Origin: Methanosarcina sp. MTP4 | GTDB lineage: Archaea > Halobacteriota > Methanosarcinia > Methanosarcinales > Methanosarcinaceae | NCBI RefSeq assembly: GCF_000970045.1 | Contig: NZ_CP009505.1 | Coordinates: 496,001 to 560,000, forward strand | Direction of reading: 5' to 3' | DNA length: 64,000 nt | Shown: piece after piece, positions 35,626-45,234 of the stretch | How the letters are laid out: every line of letters begins with the position of its first letter | Numbering within the stretch: position 1 is the stretch's first letter | Program-made: the position numbers and the translations under genes | Notes under the pieces: model-generated | What the model was told of the DNA's origin: nothing | The model's database searches: none | What the model saw: only the letters and a program-made list of their open reading frames with translations

Positions 35626-37449
35626 ATGGAAAACTGGACAGGAAAAACCGTACACGTTGACCTGAGTTCCGAATCGATAAGGACTTCCCGGACAGATGGG
35701 GAGTTAAAGGATAAATTCCTGGGCGGCAGAGGGCTCGGGGTGAAACTGCTCTTCGACCTTACAGATCCCGGGGCTGATCCCCTTGGTCCGGAAAACCCCC
35801 TTATCTTTACTTCAGGGCCGCTGACAGGACTTGCTCCCATGGCAGGACGTTTTGTCCTGACCTCGAAATCCCCTCTCACCGGTACCGTGTTCAGCTGGAA
35901 TGCCGGAGGAAATTTCGGGCAGGAACTGAAAAAAGAGGGCATTGATGCCCTTGTAGTCACAGGAATGGCTAAAAAGCCGGTCTATATTGAGCTTGGGGAA
36001 GGAAATGTTGCGATCAAAAATGCAGGAAAACTCTGGGGGAAAAATACGGAAGAATGTACCGGAATTCTGGGTAGAAAGGGAAGCGTTGCCTGTATAGGCA
36101 GGGCAGGTGAAAAACTTGTAAGGATATCTTCTTTCGTATGTGATTCCATTCACAGCGGGCGCGGGGGTTTAGGGGCCGTAGCAGGCTCCAAAATGCTAAA
36201 AGCAGTTGTTGTAAAAGGCAAGGGTAGTAAGGGTGAGGAAGGTGAGGGCAAAGGGCTTACGCCAGCAGATCCTGAGGGGTTCAAAGAAGCGGAATCAAAG
36301 GTTTTGAAACTTTTTGAGGCAAACCCCGTGCTGTCTAAAGGGCTGGCAAACTACGGGACCCCGGTGCTCGTTAAACTGCTCAATTACCTGGGCCTTATAC
36401 CCTGCAGGAACTTTTTAAAGAGGGGCACAGTGATTGCGGACCGGCTATCGGGAGAATACATCAGAGCCAGATTCGAACTTGAAAAAGAAAGCTGTCCTGC
36501 CTGTCCCCTGGGCTGCATGCACAGGATCAAATCCACAAAACAGCTGGTTCCGGGCTACGATGGGCTCTGGGCATTCGGGTTGAACCTGGGAAACCCTGAC
36601 TTCGAATCCGTGCTCAGGGCAAGCCGCATCTGCACGGAATACGGGCTTGACCCCGTATCCGCAGGTTCCGTCCTCGGGGCTTATGCGGAACTCGAGTCCT
36701 GCGTCCTTGATTCCCTGAAAATCGAAACTCTCCTTCTCGAAATCGGGGAGGGACAAAGTGAACTTGGGAAGGGGGCTCTGGAGTACCTCTCTGCGAGAGG
36801 CAGAAAAGAGCTTAGCATGGACGTGAAAGGGCTTGAAATGGCTGGCTTTGACCCTCGGGGGATCAGAGGACAGGCCCTCGCATATGCGACATCTCCCCAT
36901 GGGGCCGATTACCTGACAGCCTTTATGGTTGGTCCCGAAGTGCTTGGAAAACCCCTTGGACTTGACCGCCTTAGCCTGAGCGGGAAATCAGGTGTCCTGC
37001 AGGTCTTTGAAAACCTGACAGCGTTGCTTGACTCTCTTTCCTTCTGCCCTTATTCGGTCTTTGCCCTGAACGAAGGGACCTGTTCCGACCTTCTGCTTTC
37101 CGCTACAGGAAAGCAGCTTTCCCCGGCAGAACTCCTGAAAATAGGGGAGGGGATCTGGAATCTCGAGAGGCTGTTCAACCTGAAAGCAGGATTCACGCGG
37201 GCAGATGATACCCTTCCGGAAAGGCTTCTGGAAGCCTTCGGGAAAAAAAGGGGGGGTAAAGGAAATGATGATGAAGAAGGAGATAGAACTGTAGCTCTGG
37301 AGGAAACTGTAGCTCCGGAAGGAAATGGAACAGGGATACCATTACCTGATTTTGAAACTGCTCTTCTGGAATACTATCATTTCAGGGGCTGGGATGATGA
37401 TGGGGTACCTTTGGCCCGAAAATTGGAGGAAGTGGGACTCAGGAGTTGA
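35626..37449 (+). CDS. Aldehyde:ferredoxin oxidoreductase-family tungstoenzyme
   Basis: A 607-residue protein of the AOR family, which oxidises aldehydes to acids with ferredoxin, using tungstopterin and one [4Fe-4S]. The N-terminal GKTVHVDLSSESI and KFLGGRGLGVKLLFDL, the pterin-binding FTSGPLTGLAPMAGRF, and the cluster motif CPACPLGC (near residue 287) are typical. The last cluster Cys is likely in DSLSFCPYS (near 469). A low-complexity acidic insert (GKKRGGKGNDDEEGD) near residue 540 is unusual. No molybdopterin gene is adjacent. Substrate is unknown. Confidence 0.9.
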   Translation: MENWTGKTVHVDLSSESIRTSRTDGELKDKFLGGRGLGVKLLFDLTDPGADPLGPENPLIFTSGPLTGLAPMAGRFVLTSKSPLTGTVFSWNAGGNFGQELKKEGIDALVVTGMAKKPVYIELGEGNVAIKNAGKLWGKNTEECTGILGRKGSVACIGRAGEKLVRISSFVCDSIHSGRGGLGAVAGSKMLKAVVVKGKGSKGEEGEGKGLTPADPEGFKEAESKVLKLFEANPVLSKGLANYGTPVLVKLLNYLGLIPCRNFLKRGTVIADRLSGEYIRARFELEKESCPACPLGCMHRIKSTKQLVPGYDGLWAFGLNLGNPDFESVLRASRICTEYGLDPVSAGSVLGAYAELESCVLDSLKIETLLLEIGEGQSELGKGALEYLSARGRKELSMDVKGLEMAGFDPRGIRGQALAYATSPHGADYLTAFMVGPEVLGKPLGLDRLSLSGKSGVLQVFENLTALLDSLSFCPYSVFALNEGTCSDLLLSATGKQLSPAELLKIGEGIWNLERLFNLKAGFTRADDTLPERLLEAFGKKRGGKGNDDEEGDRTVALEETVAPEGNGTGIPLPDFETALLEYYHFRGWDDDGVPLARKLEEVGLRS

Positions 37450-37907
37450 TGGGAATATTCATGGAGATGAACAGAACACTCTCCTGGCCCGGAACCGCTG
37501 ACTTCTTGAAATAACGATCTTTTACATAAATTCCGGGTTTTGTCCTCAAAATGCCGGGAATTTTCCGAAAATCCGGGGGAATTTCTCCTGAATTCCCTGC
37601 AATTTTTCCGGGAGAAGGATTAATAACGGTGTCTCTCGCATAAGCATTATATAGTCTAGGATAATTAATCGTATTAGTTTTGATCCGTTTCTGGTTTAGA
37701 TGGACCTCGGGTTTCCGTTACATTGCATTTAAACTGTCACAAAAGGCATGTAAATACATAAATATAAGGATAAAACCAGGGGCAGCATGTCTGTAAAAAG
37801 CCCTGCACAGAAAGCCTCTGTCGGGCATTCCCCTTGAAAAGTCCCACAGCGGCGTTTACGTTAACCAATTTAACCGTTACATTGCGAAATTTAAAGGAAG
37901 AATCATC
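37450..37907. other. Intergenic region upstream of aIF5A gene
   Basis: A 460-base gap. The right part is AT-rich and probably contains the aIF5A promoter (for example GCATTATATAGTC near 37644). A smaller G/C-rich part lies near 37540-37615. No gene is supported. Confidence 0.35.
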
Positions 37908-38294
37908 ATGAAAGAACAGGTAGAAGTTAAGAACCTCAAAGAAGGCAAATACGTAATCATTGACGATGAAGCATGCGTCATCAAGAGCATTTCCAAGTCC
38001 AAACCCGGGAAACACGGGTCAGCCAAGGCAAGGGTCGAAGCAATCGGGCTCTTTGACGGCCAGAAGCGCTCCTTTATAGGTTCCGTTGCAAACAAGATCT
38101 ACGTGCCCCTCGTGGAAAGGAAGAACGCCCAGGTCCTCTCTATCACTGGCGGCATCGCCCAGCTCATGGACATGGCGGATTTCACGACTTTCGAGATCAC
38201 AATCCCCGAGGATTTAAAGGACAAGGTTACGGAAGGGGAAGAAGTCTCTTACATCACCGCTCTTGGCAAGATCAAGTTCGACATCAGAAAATAA
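37908..38294 (+). CDS. eif5a: Translation initiation factor aIF5A
   Basis: A 128-residue protein with an N-terminal SH3-like domain and C-terminal OB fold. The loop SKSKPGKHGSAKARVEA near residues 30-45 holds the Lys that is modified to deoxyhypusine or hypusine (Lys in PGKHG). The factor rescues ribosomes stalled on difficult sequences. It is followed by an agmatinase gene, giving a link to polyamine supply for the modification. Confidence 0.97.
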   Translation: MKEQVEVKNLKEGKYVIIDDEACVIKSISKSKPGKHGSAKARVEAIGLFDGQKRSFIGSVANKIYVPLVERKNAQVLSITGGIAQLMDMADFTTFEITIPEDLKDKVTEGEEVSYITALGKIKFDIRK

Positions 38295-38409
38295 AATTCC
38301 GGAAAATAACTGCAAAAAACTCAGGTTTTTATCAACCTGAACCCCTCTTTTTTATTAGCGTCATTTTGTTGGCATAACTTTATCAGTAGAATTTAAGGTA
38401 GATCAGAAT

Positions 38410-39279
38410 ATGTTTTTTCCCAATACTTTTGTGGACTCCCTTGCAGATTATGAGTCCGCACGATATGTAATCTTCGGGGTGCCCTTTGACAACACCTCCT
38501 CGTACAGGGCGGGAAGCCGCTGGGCTCCAGATGCAATGCGCCAGGCTTCCGCGAACTTCGAAAGCTACAACCCAACCTTTGATATCGATCTTGCGGACCT
38601 GCTCATCCACGATGCAGGAAACCTCGATACCTCGGCATCTGTTGACGAAACCCTGCAGGACCTTTATGAAGACACAAAAGATCTCCTTTCCGATGGGAAA
38701 CTGCCCATCATGCTCGGAGGTGAACATTCCCTTAGCTTTGCAACGGTAAAGGCCTGTGCCGAGTCAGCAGGGGACGACTTCGGGGTCCTTGTTCTGGACG
38801 CCCACTTCGACCTCCGGGACGAGTACCGTGGCTTCAAGCACAACCACGCCTGCGTTTCAAGGAACATCCTTTCGGAAGTCTCGAAAAACCTCGTATCAAT
38901 TGGGATTCGCAGTGGTCCGGAGGACGAATGGGTTTTTGCAAAGGAAAACAAGCTGAAATATTACACTGCCGATGACGTGGAAGCAATCGGCATGGTCGAA
39001 GTCTTGAAAGAAGCCCTGGAATGGCTGGACTGCTCCCGGCTTTATCTTTCCCTTGACATGGATGCCCTTGACCCTGCGTACGCCCCAGGGCTCGGAACTC
39101 CGGAACCTTTCGGCTTGAGTGCCCGGGATGTAAGGACCGCAGTCAGGACTCTTGCCCCCTTCTCAATGGCTTTCGACATAGTGGAAATTGCCCCGGAATA
39201 TGATTCCGGACAGACAGCAATGCTGGGCACAAAACTCATGCGGGAATTTATCGCCGCTCACGCCGCCAGTCATAGGTAA
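38410..39279 (+). CDS. speB: Agmatinase (ureohydrolase family)
   Basis: A 289-residue ureohydrolase. Manganese ligands are visible: His in GGEHSLSFA, DAHFDLRDEY (DAHxD), and DMDALDPAYAPG (DxDxxDP). It probably hydrolyses agmatine to putrescine and urea. The gene follows aIF5A by 115 bases in the same direction, consistent with polyamine production for hypusine-type modification. Arginase or another guanidino-hydrolase activity cannot be ruled out. Confidence 0.92.
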   Translation: MFFPNTFVDSLADYESARYVIFGVPFDNTSSYRAGSRWAPDAMRQASANFESYNPTFDIDLADLLIHDAGNLDTSASVDETLQDLYEDTKDLLSDGKLPIMLGGEHSLSFATVKACAESAGDDFGVLVLDAHFDLRDEYRGFKHNHACVSRNILSEVSKNLVSIGIRSGPEDEWVFAKENKLKYYTADDVEAIGMVEVLKEALEWLDCSRLYLSLDMDALDPAYAPGLGTPEPFGLSARDVRTAVRTLAPFSMAFDIVEIAPEYDSGQTAMLGTKLMREFIAAHAASHR

Positions 39280-39551
39280 TAATAAGAATGCCCAGTCACA
39301 GGTTCGAAAAAAGTTAAGTCTAAAAGTCAAGTCTGAAAGTTAAATGCAAAAACTACCGTCAAATATACTGAAATTTAAAATCGGTAGGAAAAGAACGAAG
39401 TTTCTTAACTTCGTGGCTTTTCCACTTCAAGCATAATCTCTTGAAAATACCTGTTATCTCTAGGTGAGATTTATTGTCTTCTTGAGAGATTCTGCCTATT
39501 TTTCTCATCAGTTTTTACACATGCCTTGCTCTTCAGCAAATCTCAGACCGA

Positions 39552-39728
39552 TCATGCGCGCCAGAGGGCGATGATCTTGTCGATGGCTATGTGGGTATAC
39601 TTGTCACCCTTTACAAGAGTGAGCACGTTGTCTGCGCAGGCTTCGACTTTTCCGTTGAAAACGTCGGGACCGCCACAGTAGACATCAATTACTTCACCGA
39701 GATGGTGTTCTACGATAAAGGACTGCAT
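39552..39728 (-). CDS. Small Sm-like candidate protein, copy 1
   Basis: A 58-residue protein starting MQSFIVEHHLGEVIDVYCGG, with a GAGGTG site before the ATG. It is a close paralog of the protein at 40084-40260. Its size and beta-rich pattern (VIDVYCGGPDVFNGKVEA, then CADNVLTLVKG, then HIAIDKIIALW) suggest a five-strand Sm/LSm-like barrel: G-x-V near the middle and I-D-K-I near the end are placed as in LSm proteins. That assignment is a guess from pattern; I know no experimental function. Confidence 0.7.
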   Translation of the reverse strand: MQSFIVEHHLGEVIDVYCGGPDVFNGKVEACADNVLTLVKGDKYTHIAIDKIIALWRA

Positions 39729-40083
39729 TGCTTTACACCTCTTAGATTTCTTCTGTATATTCTTCCATGTATCGGAGTTTTATCCGTTACGTTCGTTTTT
39801 CGTTTCTCTGTCCTTCCGCACATTTCGCGTTGGCTTAATGGTGGCGTTTTTGCACCTGTTAGCTGCTCTTTATAGGGTTGGCATTCCGGTCGATTTCCTG
39901 GAAACCCGTTTTCCCTTCTGTTTTCCTTTATATCTGTGCAGTTTCGGCGCTGGGAACTTGCCTGCCTTACCTGTACTCAAAAAAAATCGAAAACCTTAAA
40001 TTATACTATCATTAAGTACTTTTAGGGATCCGTGAAATCCCTTTTGTATTGAAATTGTACCTTTTGCTAGCGACTTTATGGGA
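39729..40083. other. Intergenic region between the two small paralogs
   Basis: A 355-base gap with the promoter and leader of copy 1. The left part is pyrimidine-rich. No gene is supported. Confidence 0.35.
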
Positions 40084-40260
40084 TCACTGTGCCCATATGG
40101 CTATGACCTTATCAATGGCTATATGGGTATGTTTCCCATCTTTTTTGAGAGTAAGTACGTTATCTGCACAGGCTTCTATGTTTCCTCTGAATACGTCCGG
40201 TCCGCCACAGTAAACATCTACGACCTTGTTGAGGTAATGCTCCACTATAAATGACTGCAT
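40084..40260 (-). CDS. Small Sm-like candidate protein, copy 2
   Basis: A 58-residue paralog of the protein at 39552-39728: MQSFIVEHYLNKVVDVYCGG, with CADNVLTLKKDG and HIAIDKVIAIW conserved. The ATG at 40260 has GGAGG nine bases upstream; an in-frame ATG further up (40305) is less likely. Each gene has its own leader, so the pair are tandem duplicates with possible separate control. Both lie between agmatinase and the actin-like gene. Confidence 0.72.
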   Translation of the reverse strand: MQSFIVEHYLNKVVDVYCGGPDVFRGNIEACADNVLTLKKDGKHTHIAIDKVIAIWAQ

Positions 40261-40978
40261 CTCGTTTTTTCCTCCGGTATATACATTTTTTACGGAATGC
40301 GGCAACTACTGTAAATCTACAGGTGCCTGTGATTTTAATTATCAAACTCATTCCTTATAAATTTGTTTAAAAACTAAATTTGATTTTCGGGGTGCAACGC
40401 CCTCTTCTATTCATTGGAAGGTTCTCTTTAGTGCCCGGAAATCTGTTTCCAGCGCACGCTGTCGTTTACCTGTAAAATCGAAAGAATAATATATACACGA
40501 TTCTGTTCAGGTTTATTTGCGTTGGTAGACTCGGGAAAGTTAAGTTTACTTTAAAAAAAGACAGAATGACCATATTTTTGAAAAATCAGGTTAAAAATAT
40601 GCCCTTTGTTGGGGAAACTATTTGTAGTGTCTCTTTTCCCCTCCCGTGTCAGGGCACTTTAGGCGAGTAAACAAAAACTTTTTACAGGGGAAAATATTTT
40701 TTCCCTGGATGGATTTTTTATTATTTTTTGTCTACTTTTTTCTTTTGAATTTCTATCCGGGAAAAACTTCTCAATTTCCAGCTTCCTCATAAAGTAAGAT
40801 ATCTTCAATTCATACTTCAAAGAGTCGGGTAAGTTTGTTCAGGTACATCGCGGCCATGCTCACAAATACGACACCTATTGCAAGTTACCTGATTCGGAAA
40901 TACAGAAATGGATCTAAAAAAGAGATTAAGAAGAGGGGTTTTTACCCTTCTTCAAATGTTTGTAATGGTTCTGCCTGT
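40261..40978. other. Long intergenic region with a palindrome
   Basis: 718 bases without a supported gene. A nearly perfect palindrome lies at 40687-40709 (arms CAGGGGAAAA and TTTTCCCTG around ATATT), followed on the plus strand by T-runs. It could be a terminator or operator. TATA-like AATATATACACG lies near 40488 on the plus strand. Confidence 0.4.
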
Positions 40979-42064
40979 TCAATCTTCTTCTTCAGATCCT
41001 ACTGGCTCTGCCACCTGAGACTGGGATATGGCGGAGTTGGCTTCCGGAGCAAGGCTCGCCTCTTTTGTGAGAGCGGCAATCAGACAGCCTCTGGCAATTG
41101 CGTAGATCGGATCTCTGGAGTCGCCACCGTTTGAGGAGCTTATATACCTGGTCTTCCTGACGCTGGAAATCCTTATCGGCAGGTCTGCTTGTGCCAGCCT
41201 CTTTTCAAACATATCAACAAAGCCCTTGGCCCTGGTGCTCCCGCCGGCGATTGCGACCTGGAACTCTGCATCAGGAGGCGCGGTCTCGGAGAGTTTGCGC
41301 TTGAGGTGCTGGAGGACATAGGTTAAGAGGGCATCGTAGTAGACGGCAAGGGCTCCCTGAACGCTTCCGATCTCGTACTGAGATCCAATGGCGAAGTCCG
41401 TCTCCTTTATTGCGGTGATCCTTTCCTTTGCCATCCCGGTTGCGATTGCCACCTGTTCGTCTATCCAGTCGCCGCCGCGGGCAATGCTGAAAGAGACAAT
41501 AGGGGTTGCCATGTAAGCCACGGTGACGTTTGTCATTCCGGCCCCTATGCTTACCCCGACACCGGTGAAGTTGGATTCGCTGAGGTCGGAGTAGACCACT
41601 GAAAGTCCTTCATCGATCAGGTAAGTGTTGTAACCTAGCTGCTTTGCAAGTGCCTCTACGGTTTTGCTGTGGTAGAGCACATTGAGCTGGTTGTCCACGG
41701 GGTTTGCAGGGACGGAAATGTACGCGATTTCACCCTTCTTTTCAGGAGCTCCAAGTACCCTTTCGATGATAACTTTGATCATCGAGATGGATTCCTTTTC
41801 CTCGGGGCTGATGATACCTTGCTTCATAGGTCTTCTGATGCTTTTGTTGAAAACATTGGAAAACTTGAAGGCATCCTCCCCCAGGATATTAAGGTTGTTT
41901 CCTCGGTGGGTGTAAAGTACCTTTCCATTGTCAAGCATGTGCTTTGTCAGGTCGTTGGATTCCATTTCAAGGAATGCATTTCTCTGTTGCGCAAAGGAAA
42001 TCGAGCCGTTCCCTTTGTCCGCACAAATAATGTTCATGGTTCCTACATCAAGTCCTTTAGCCAT
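40979..42064 (-). CDS. Actin/MreB-like ATPase
   Basis: A 361-residue ASKHA-fold protein with actin-family motifs: phosphate 1 MAKGLDVGTMNIICADKG, connect region SIARGGDWID, phosphate 2 GVGVSIGAGMTNVTVAY and adenosine motif VAIAGGSTRAKGF. The phosphate-2 motif normally starts with Asp (DIGGGT); here it is SIGAGM, so the Asp is Ser. The C-terminus ends in an acidic low-complexity tail. Its ATG overlaps the end of the upstream membrane-protein gene by eight bases. It could form filaments, or act as an ATP-driven switch. It does not match crenactin or MreB closely by eye. Confidence 0.8.
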   Translation of the reverse strand: MAKGLDVGTMNIICADKGNGSISFAQQRNAFLEMESNDLTKHMLDNGKVLYTHRGNNLNILGEDAFKFSNVFNKSIRRPMKQGIISPEEKESISMIKVIIERVLGAPEKKGEIAYISVPANPVDNQLNVLYHSKTVEALAKQLGYNTYLIDEGLSVVYSDLSESNFTGVGVSIGAGMTNVTVAYMATPIVSFSIARGGDWIDEQVAIATGMAKERITAIKETDFAIGSQYEIGSVQGALAVYYDALLTYVLQHLKRKLSETAPPDAEFQVAIAGGSTRAKGFVDMFEKRLAQADLPIRISSVRKTRYISSSNGGDSRDPIYAIARGCLIAALTKEASLAPEANSAISQSQVAEPVGSEEED

Positions 42065-42854
42065 TTTTGTGCCTCTTGAACATCTTCATTTTACTACTGA
42101 ATATGCCTTTCTTATTGCTACTTTGCGTAGCCGGATCTGTATTGATGGCCTGAGCAAGCAGCATTGATGCTGAATCAAGCCCATCATCGCTAACTTTTAG
42201 CTTTCCGCTTCTTGCAAGCCGCAAGCTTTCAACTTCTGAAATGTCGTCCTTGACAACAATCCTCTTTTCTTCTGAGTCAGTAAGTGCTTTTCCGAGAATA
42301 AAGTCATAATCTTCTTTTTTAATTCCCAGGTCAAAACTTGAAAAACCGTCTCTTTCGGATAGGGATTCTTCAAGGGTTCTCTGGACCTCTCTTTCGATCT
42401 CTTCTTCACTATACTTCTGCGTATTTTCGGCTTTCTTCTCAAAAAGTTGTCTTGCTCTCTCTTCAATCTGATTCAAAACCGAGTTCGCAAAGGCGTTTCC
42501 TGCGAGCAAGCAGGTCCCTGCGACATAGGTGCCTGCTACGTAGGTAACGTTTGGATAGTGCCAGCCGCCGGGATAGAGCATAAGAAAAGCTCCTACCCCT
42601 ACAAAATTGAGGACAAGCCCTCCTCCAATCACATAGTAGTGGTACTCCTTTGGTTCCTTGATCATCAGGTTAATACCTGTAAGGATGAGGGATAATCCTA
42701 AACCCATGGAACTATAGGTTACGATCACCCCCGGATCAGATCTAGTGAGGTGTACGGAGAGAGCATAAACAATGCCCGCTAACGCCAGAAGAAATCCTGA
42801 AAGCATGGTCACAGACGAAAAATAGTGGCTTAATTTTGATTTCATCGTATCCAC
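42057..42854 (-). CDS. Membrane protein co-encoded with the actin-like ATPase
   Basis: A 265-residue protein. Four hydrophobic segments (about residues 14-34, 44-62, 74-93, 104-122) lie in the N-terminal half. The C-terminal half is charged and cytoplasmic, with a helical ERARQLFEKKAENTQKYSEE stretch and further acidic parts. The tail ends in Lys/Met-rich SSKMKMFKRHKNG. No family is recognised. The overlap with the actin-like gene makes co-translation likely, so this may be its membrane anchor. The start is GTG at 42854 or ATG at 42845. Confidence 0.7.
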   Translation of the reverse strand: MDTMKSKLSHYFSSVTMLSGFLLALAGIVYALSVHLTRSDPGVIVTYSSMGLGLSLILTGINLMIKEPKEYHYYVIGGGLVLNFVGVGAFLMLYPGGWHYPNVTYVAGTYVAGTCLLAGNAFANSVLNQIEERARQLFEKKAENTQKYSEEEIEREVQRTLEESLSERDGFSSFDLGIKKEDYDFILGKALTDSEEKRIVVKDDISEVESLRLARSGKLKVSDDGLDSASMLLAQAINTDPATQSSNKKGIFSSKMKMFKRHKNG

Positions 42855-43239
42855 TATGTAAAATAGTGAATGTAGATAAATATGTTTTGGTTTTTTTACT
42901 AAGACACTTTCACATATTTATAATTTAGTTAGAAGACTTACTATTTGAAAAAATACGCATTCTTCCGCTCTCATATATCGACATATGCTAAATCCATCTT
43001 CGTTTCGTATCTCCGCTACACCCTCATATCCTTTGATTTACTGTGCAAGTTTTCACTGAAAACCATCTTATTTAAACACATAAGTCTTGAAATAAAAGGA
43101 AGAACTTATATAGAATTATCTTTTGAAAGATATCTCCTCTTCAAGATCCCATATTATTTATATATTTTTTAAAGTTCCTGAATTTTTCTGGGGTAAAAAT
43201 TCATCTTGAAAAAAATCACCTGATTGTCAGCTGGTCTGC
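42855..43239. other. Intergenic region, no gene seen
   Basis: A 385-base AT-rich gap containing the promoter of the membrane/actin-like pair and, at the right, the end of the Kef-type gene. Short plus-strand frames lack supporting signals. Confidence 0.35.
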
Positions 43240-45234
43240 TTACTTCTTTCCGGCAAACAAAGTCTCAAGTTCTTCTATTTTTTCTGGACGGCTGATGATG
43301 AGCAGGAGGTCGCCCGGATGAAGTACGGTTTCAGCTTTCAAGTCCGGAATTATCCTGTGATCCCTGGAGATTGCAAGGACTGAAACCCCATATTTTTTCC
43401 GGATATCAAGTTCTCCCAGGGATTTTCCTGCAGCCTGCGAACCTTCCTCCAGCCGTACACTTCGAATTCCCACATCGGCAAAATCGAGAGCAAGGTCACA
43501 GATCCCTGTCCTGCGAATTCCGGGGCTGCGGAGCATCCGGTAATGGTCGGTGCGGAGTTCGGAGCTGAGGTTTTCGATCTCATTTTCCGGGACAAGGTAT
43601 TTGTGAAGCACTCTTGAAAAGAGTTCGATCGAACTTTCAAATTCGTCCGAGATAACATCGTCAGCTCCCAGCGCATATAGCAGGTCCAGTTCGCTCAGGA
43701 AATGGGTTCTTGCAATGACATGTACGGCGGAGTTCTGTCTCCTTATTACTTCAATGATCCTGCGGGTGCTGACAAGGTCTCCAGAAGCAATAACTACGGC
43801 TCTTGCAGTTTTGATGCCTGCGTGCTCCAGTACGGCTTCCTGGGCTGCATCCCCGTAAAGAATCGGCTCTCCCTTCAGTTTTTCTTTCCGGACAGTCTCC
43901 GGGTTAATATCGATTACCTGGTAGGGGATCAAAGCTTCCCGGGCAGCCGTTGCCACATTTTCTCCATTGATCCCGAAACCGATTATAATCAGGTGGTTTT
44001 CAGGCCTTTTTTCAGCTTTTCCTTTCTCCAGTTCCCCGTACCTGCCGTGTTTCAGCAACTCTGGAAGCGAAAGTCTCTGTGAAAAAGCCGCAACTCGGTG
44101 CCCCATTCCCATGGAAAAAGGGGTCAGGGCCATGGAAAGTACTGTTACGGCAAGAAAGTCCTGATATACTTCCGGCGAGATCAGCCCATTTGCAAATCCC
44201 ACATTTGCCGTAATCAGCGAAAACTCCCCTACCTGTGATAGGGAAAAACCGACAAGGAGCATTGTATGGAGAGGGAATCCTATAAGAAAAGTTGTCAGGG
44301 CATTTATGACAGTTTTCAGGAAAATCACAATCAAGGTAGCTCCTATGACAAGAATGAGGTGCTCTTTCAATAAATCCAGGTTGAGGAGCATCCCTATGGA
44401 AATGAAAAAGATGCTCATGAACATGTCCCTGAAAGGGATGACATTTCCAAGAGCCTGGGCTGAATATTCGGATTCCGATATAATGAGCCCGGCAAGGAAA
44501 GCTCCGAGGGCGAGGGAGAGCCCGGCCAGAGAGGTCAGCCAGGCAACGGAAAGCCCGATTACCACAACACTGAGCAGGAAGAGTTCACTGTTGCGCGTCT
44601 TTGCCACCTGGTACATAAGAAAAGGTACCGCAAAGCGGGCGCTTAAAAAGGTGAACAGGATAAGCCCCAGCCCCCGGAACGCGAGTTCAATGAATATATT
44701 TCCAGAGGCCTGTGTCCCTGCAAGAAACGGGGTCAGAATGATGATCACCACTGCAGCAATGTCCTGGAAGATCAGGATCCCCAGTGCAATCCTTCCGTGA
44801 GTGCTGTATATTTCCCCTTTTTCCTGAAGAAGTTTCAGAACGATTGCCGTGCTGCTGAGGGCTATCAGGAACCCCATAAAAAGAGCCTCTTCCGGAGGAT
44901 AAGCTACGAAGAAATAAAAGAATAAAGCAACGGCAAGCGAAGTTATAAAACCCTGAAGCCCTCCTCCGAGCAGCACTATTTTCCGGATTTGCAGAAGATC
45001 GCTCAGGGAAAATTCGATCCCTATCGTAAAAAGCAGGAGCACTACGCCTATTTCAGCCAGGAGCTCAATCTCTTCTCCCGACGTAATCAGCCCCAGACCA
45101 AAAGGTCCGGCCAGGATTCCTGCTATTAAAAAACCAACAAGAGGGGCAATCTTCAAACGGGAAAATGTATAGACTACCGGAATCGAAAGTCCAAAAATTA
45201 TCAGTAGGTCCCTGAGCAGAAGAAATGTCATCAC
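43240..45234 (-). CDS. Kef-type CPA2 cation/proton antiporter with TrkA domains
   Basis: A 664-residue protein. The N-terminal ~385 residues form about 12 TM helices of the Na+/H+ exchanger type (FLIAGILAGPFGLGLI; ALSSTAIVLKLLQEKGEI). A cytoplasmic TrkA-N domain (about 415-535) shows a Rossmann start HLIIIGFGINGENVATAARE and an acidic VIDINPE. A TrkA-C domain (about 575-660) follows. It probably exchanges K+ or Na+ for H+ under nucleotide control. It stands alone. The start is GTG at 45234 or the next codon ATG. Confidence 0.92.
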   Translation of the reverse strand: MMTFLLLRDLLIIFGLSIPVVYTFSRLKIAPLVGFLIAGILAGPFGLGLITSGEEIELLAEIGVVLLLFTIGIEFSLSDLLQIRKIVLLGGGLQGFITSLAVALFFYFFVAYPPEEALFMGFLIALSSTAIVLKLLQEKGEIYSTHGRIALGILIFQDIAAVVIIILTPFLAGTQASGNIFIELAFRGLGLILFTFLSARFAVPFLMYQVAKTRNSELFLLSVVVIGLSVAWLTSLAGLSLALGAFLAGLIISESEYSAQALGNVIPFRDMFMSIFFISIGMLLNLDLLKEHLILVIGATLIVIFLKTVINALTTFLIGFPLHTMLLVGFSLSQVGEFSLITANVGFANGLISPEVYQDFLAVTVLSMALTPFSMGMGHRVAAFSQRLSLPELLKHGRYGELEKGKAEKRPENHLIIIGFGINGENVATAAREALIPYQVIDINPETVRKEKLKGEPILYGDAAQEAVLEHAGIKTARAVVIASGDLVSTRRIIEVIRRQNSAVHVIARTHFLSELDLLYALGADDVISDEFESSIELFSRVLHKYLVPENEIENLSSELRTDHYRMLRSPGIRRTGICDLALDFADVGIRSVRLEEGSQAAGKSLGELDIRKKYGVSVLAISRDHRIIPDLKAETVLHPGDLLLIISRPEKIEELETLFAGKK

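Noticed and set aside
40687-40709. Intrinsic terminator of the actin-like gene
   Set aside because: It lies about 270 bases beyond the stop codon and the T-run follows on the opposite strand, so it does not clearly serve that gene.
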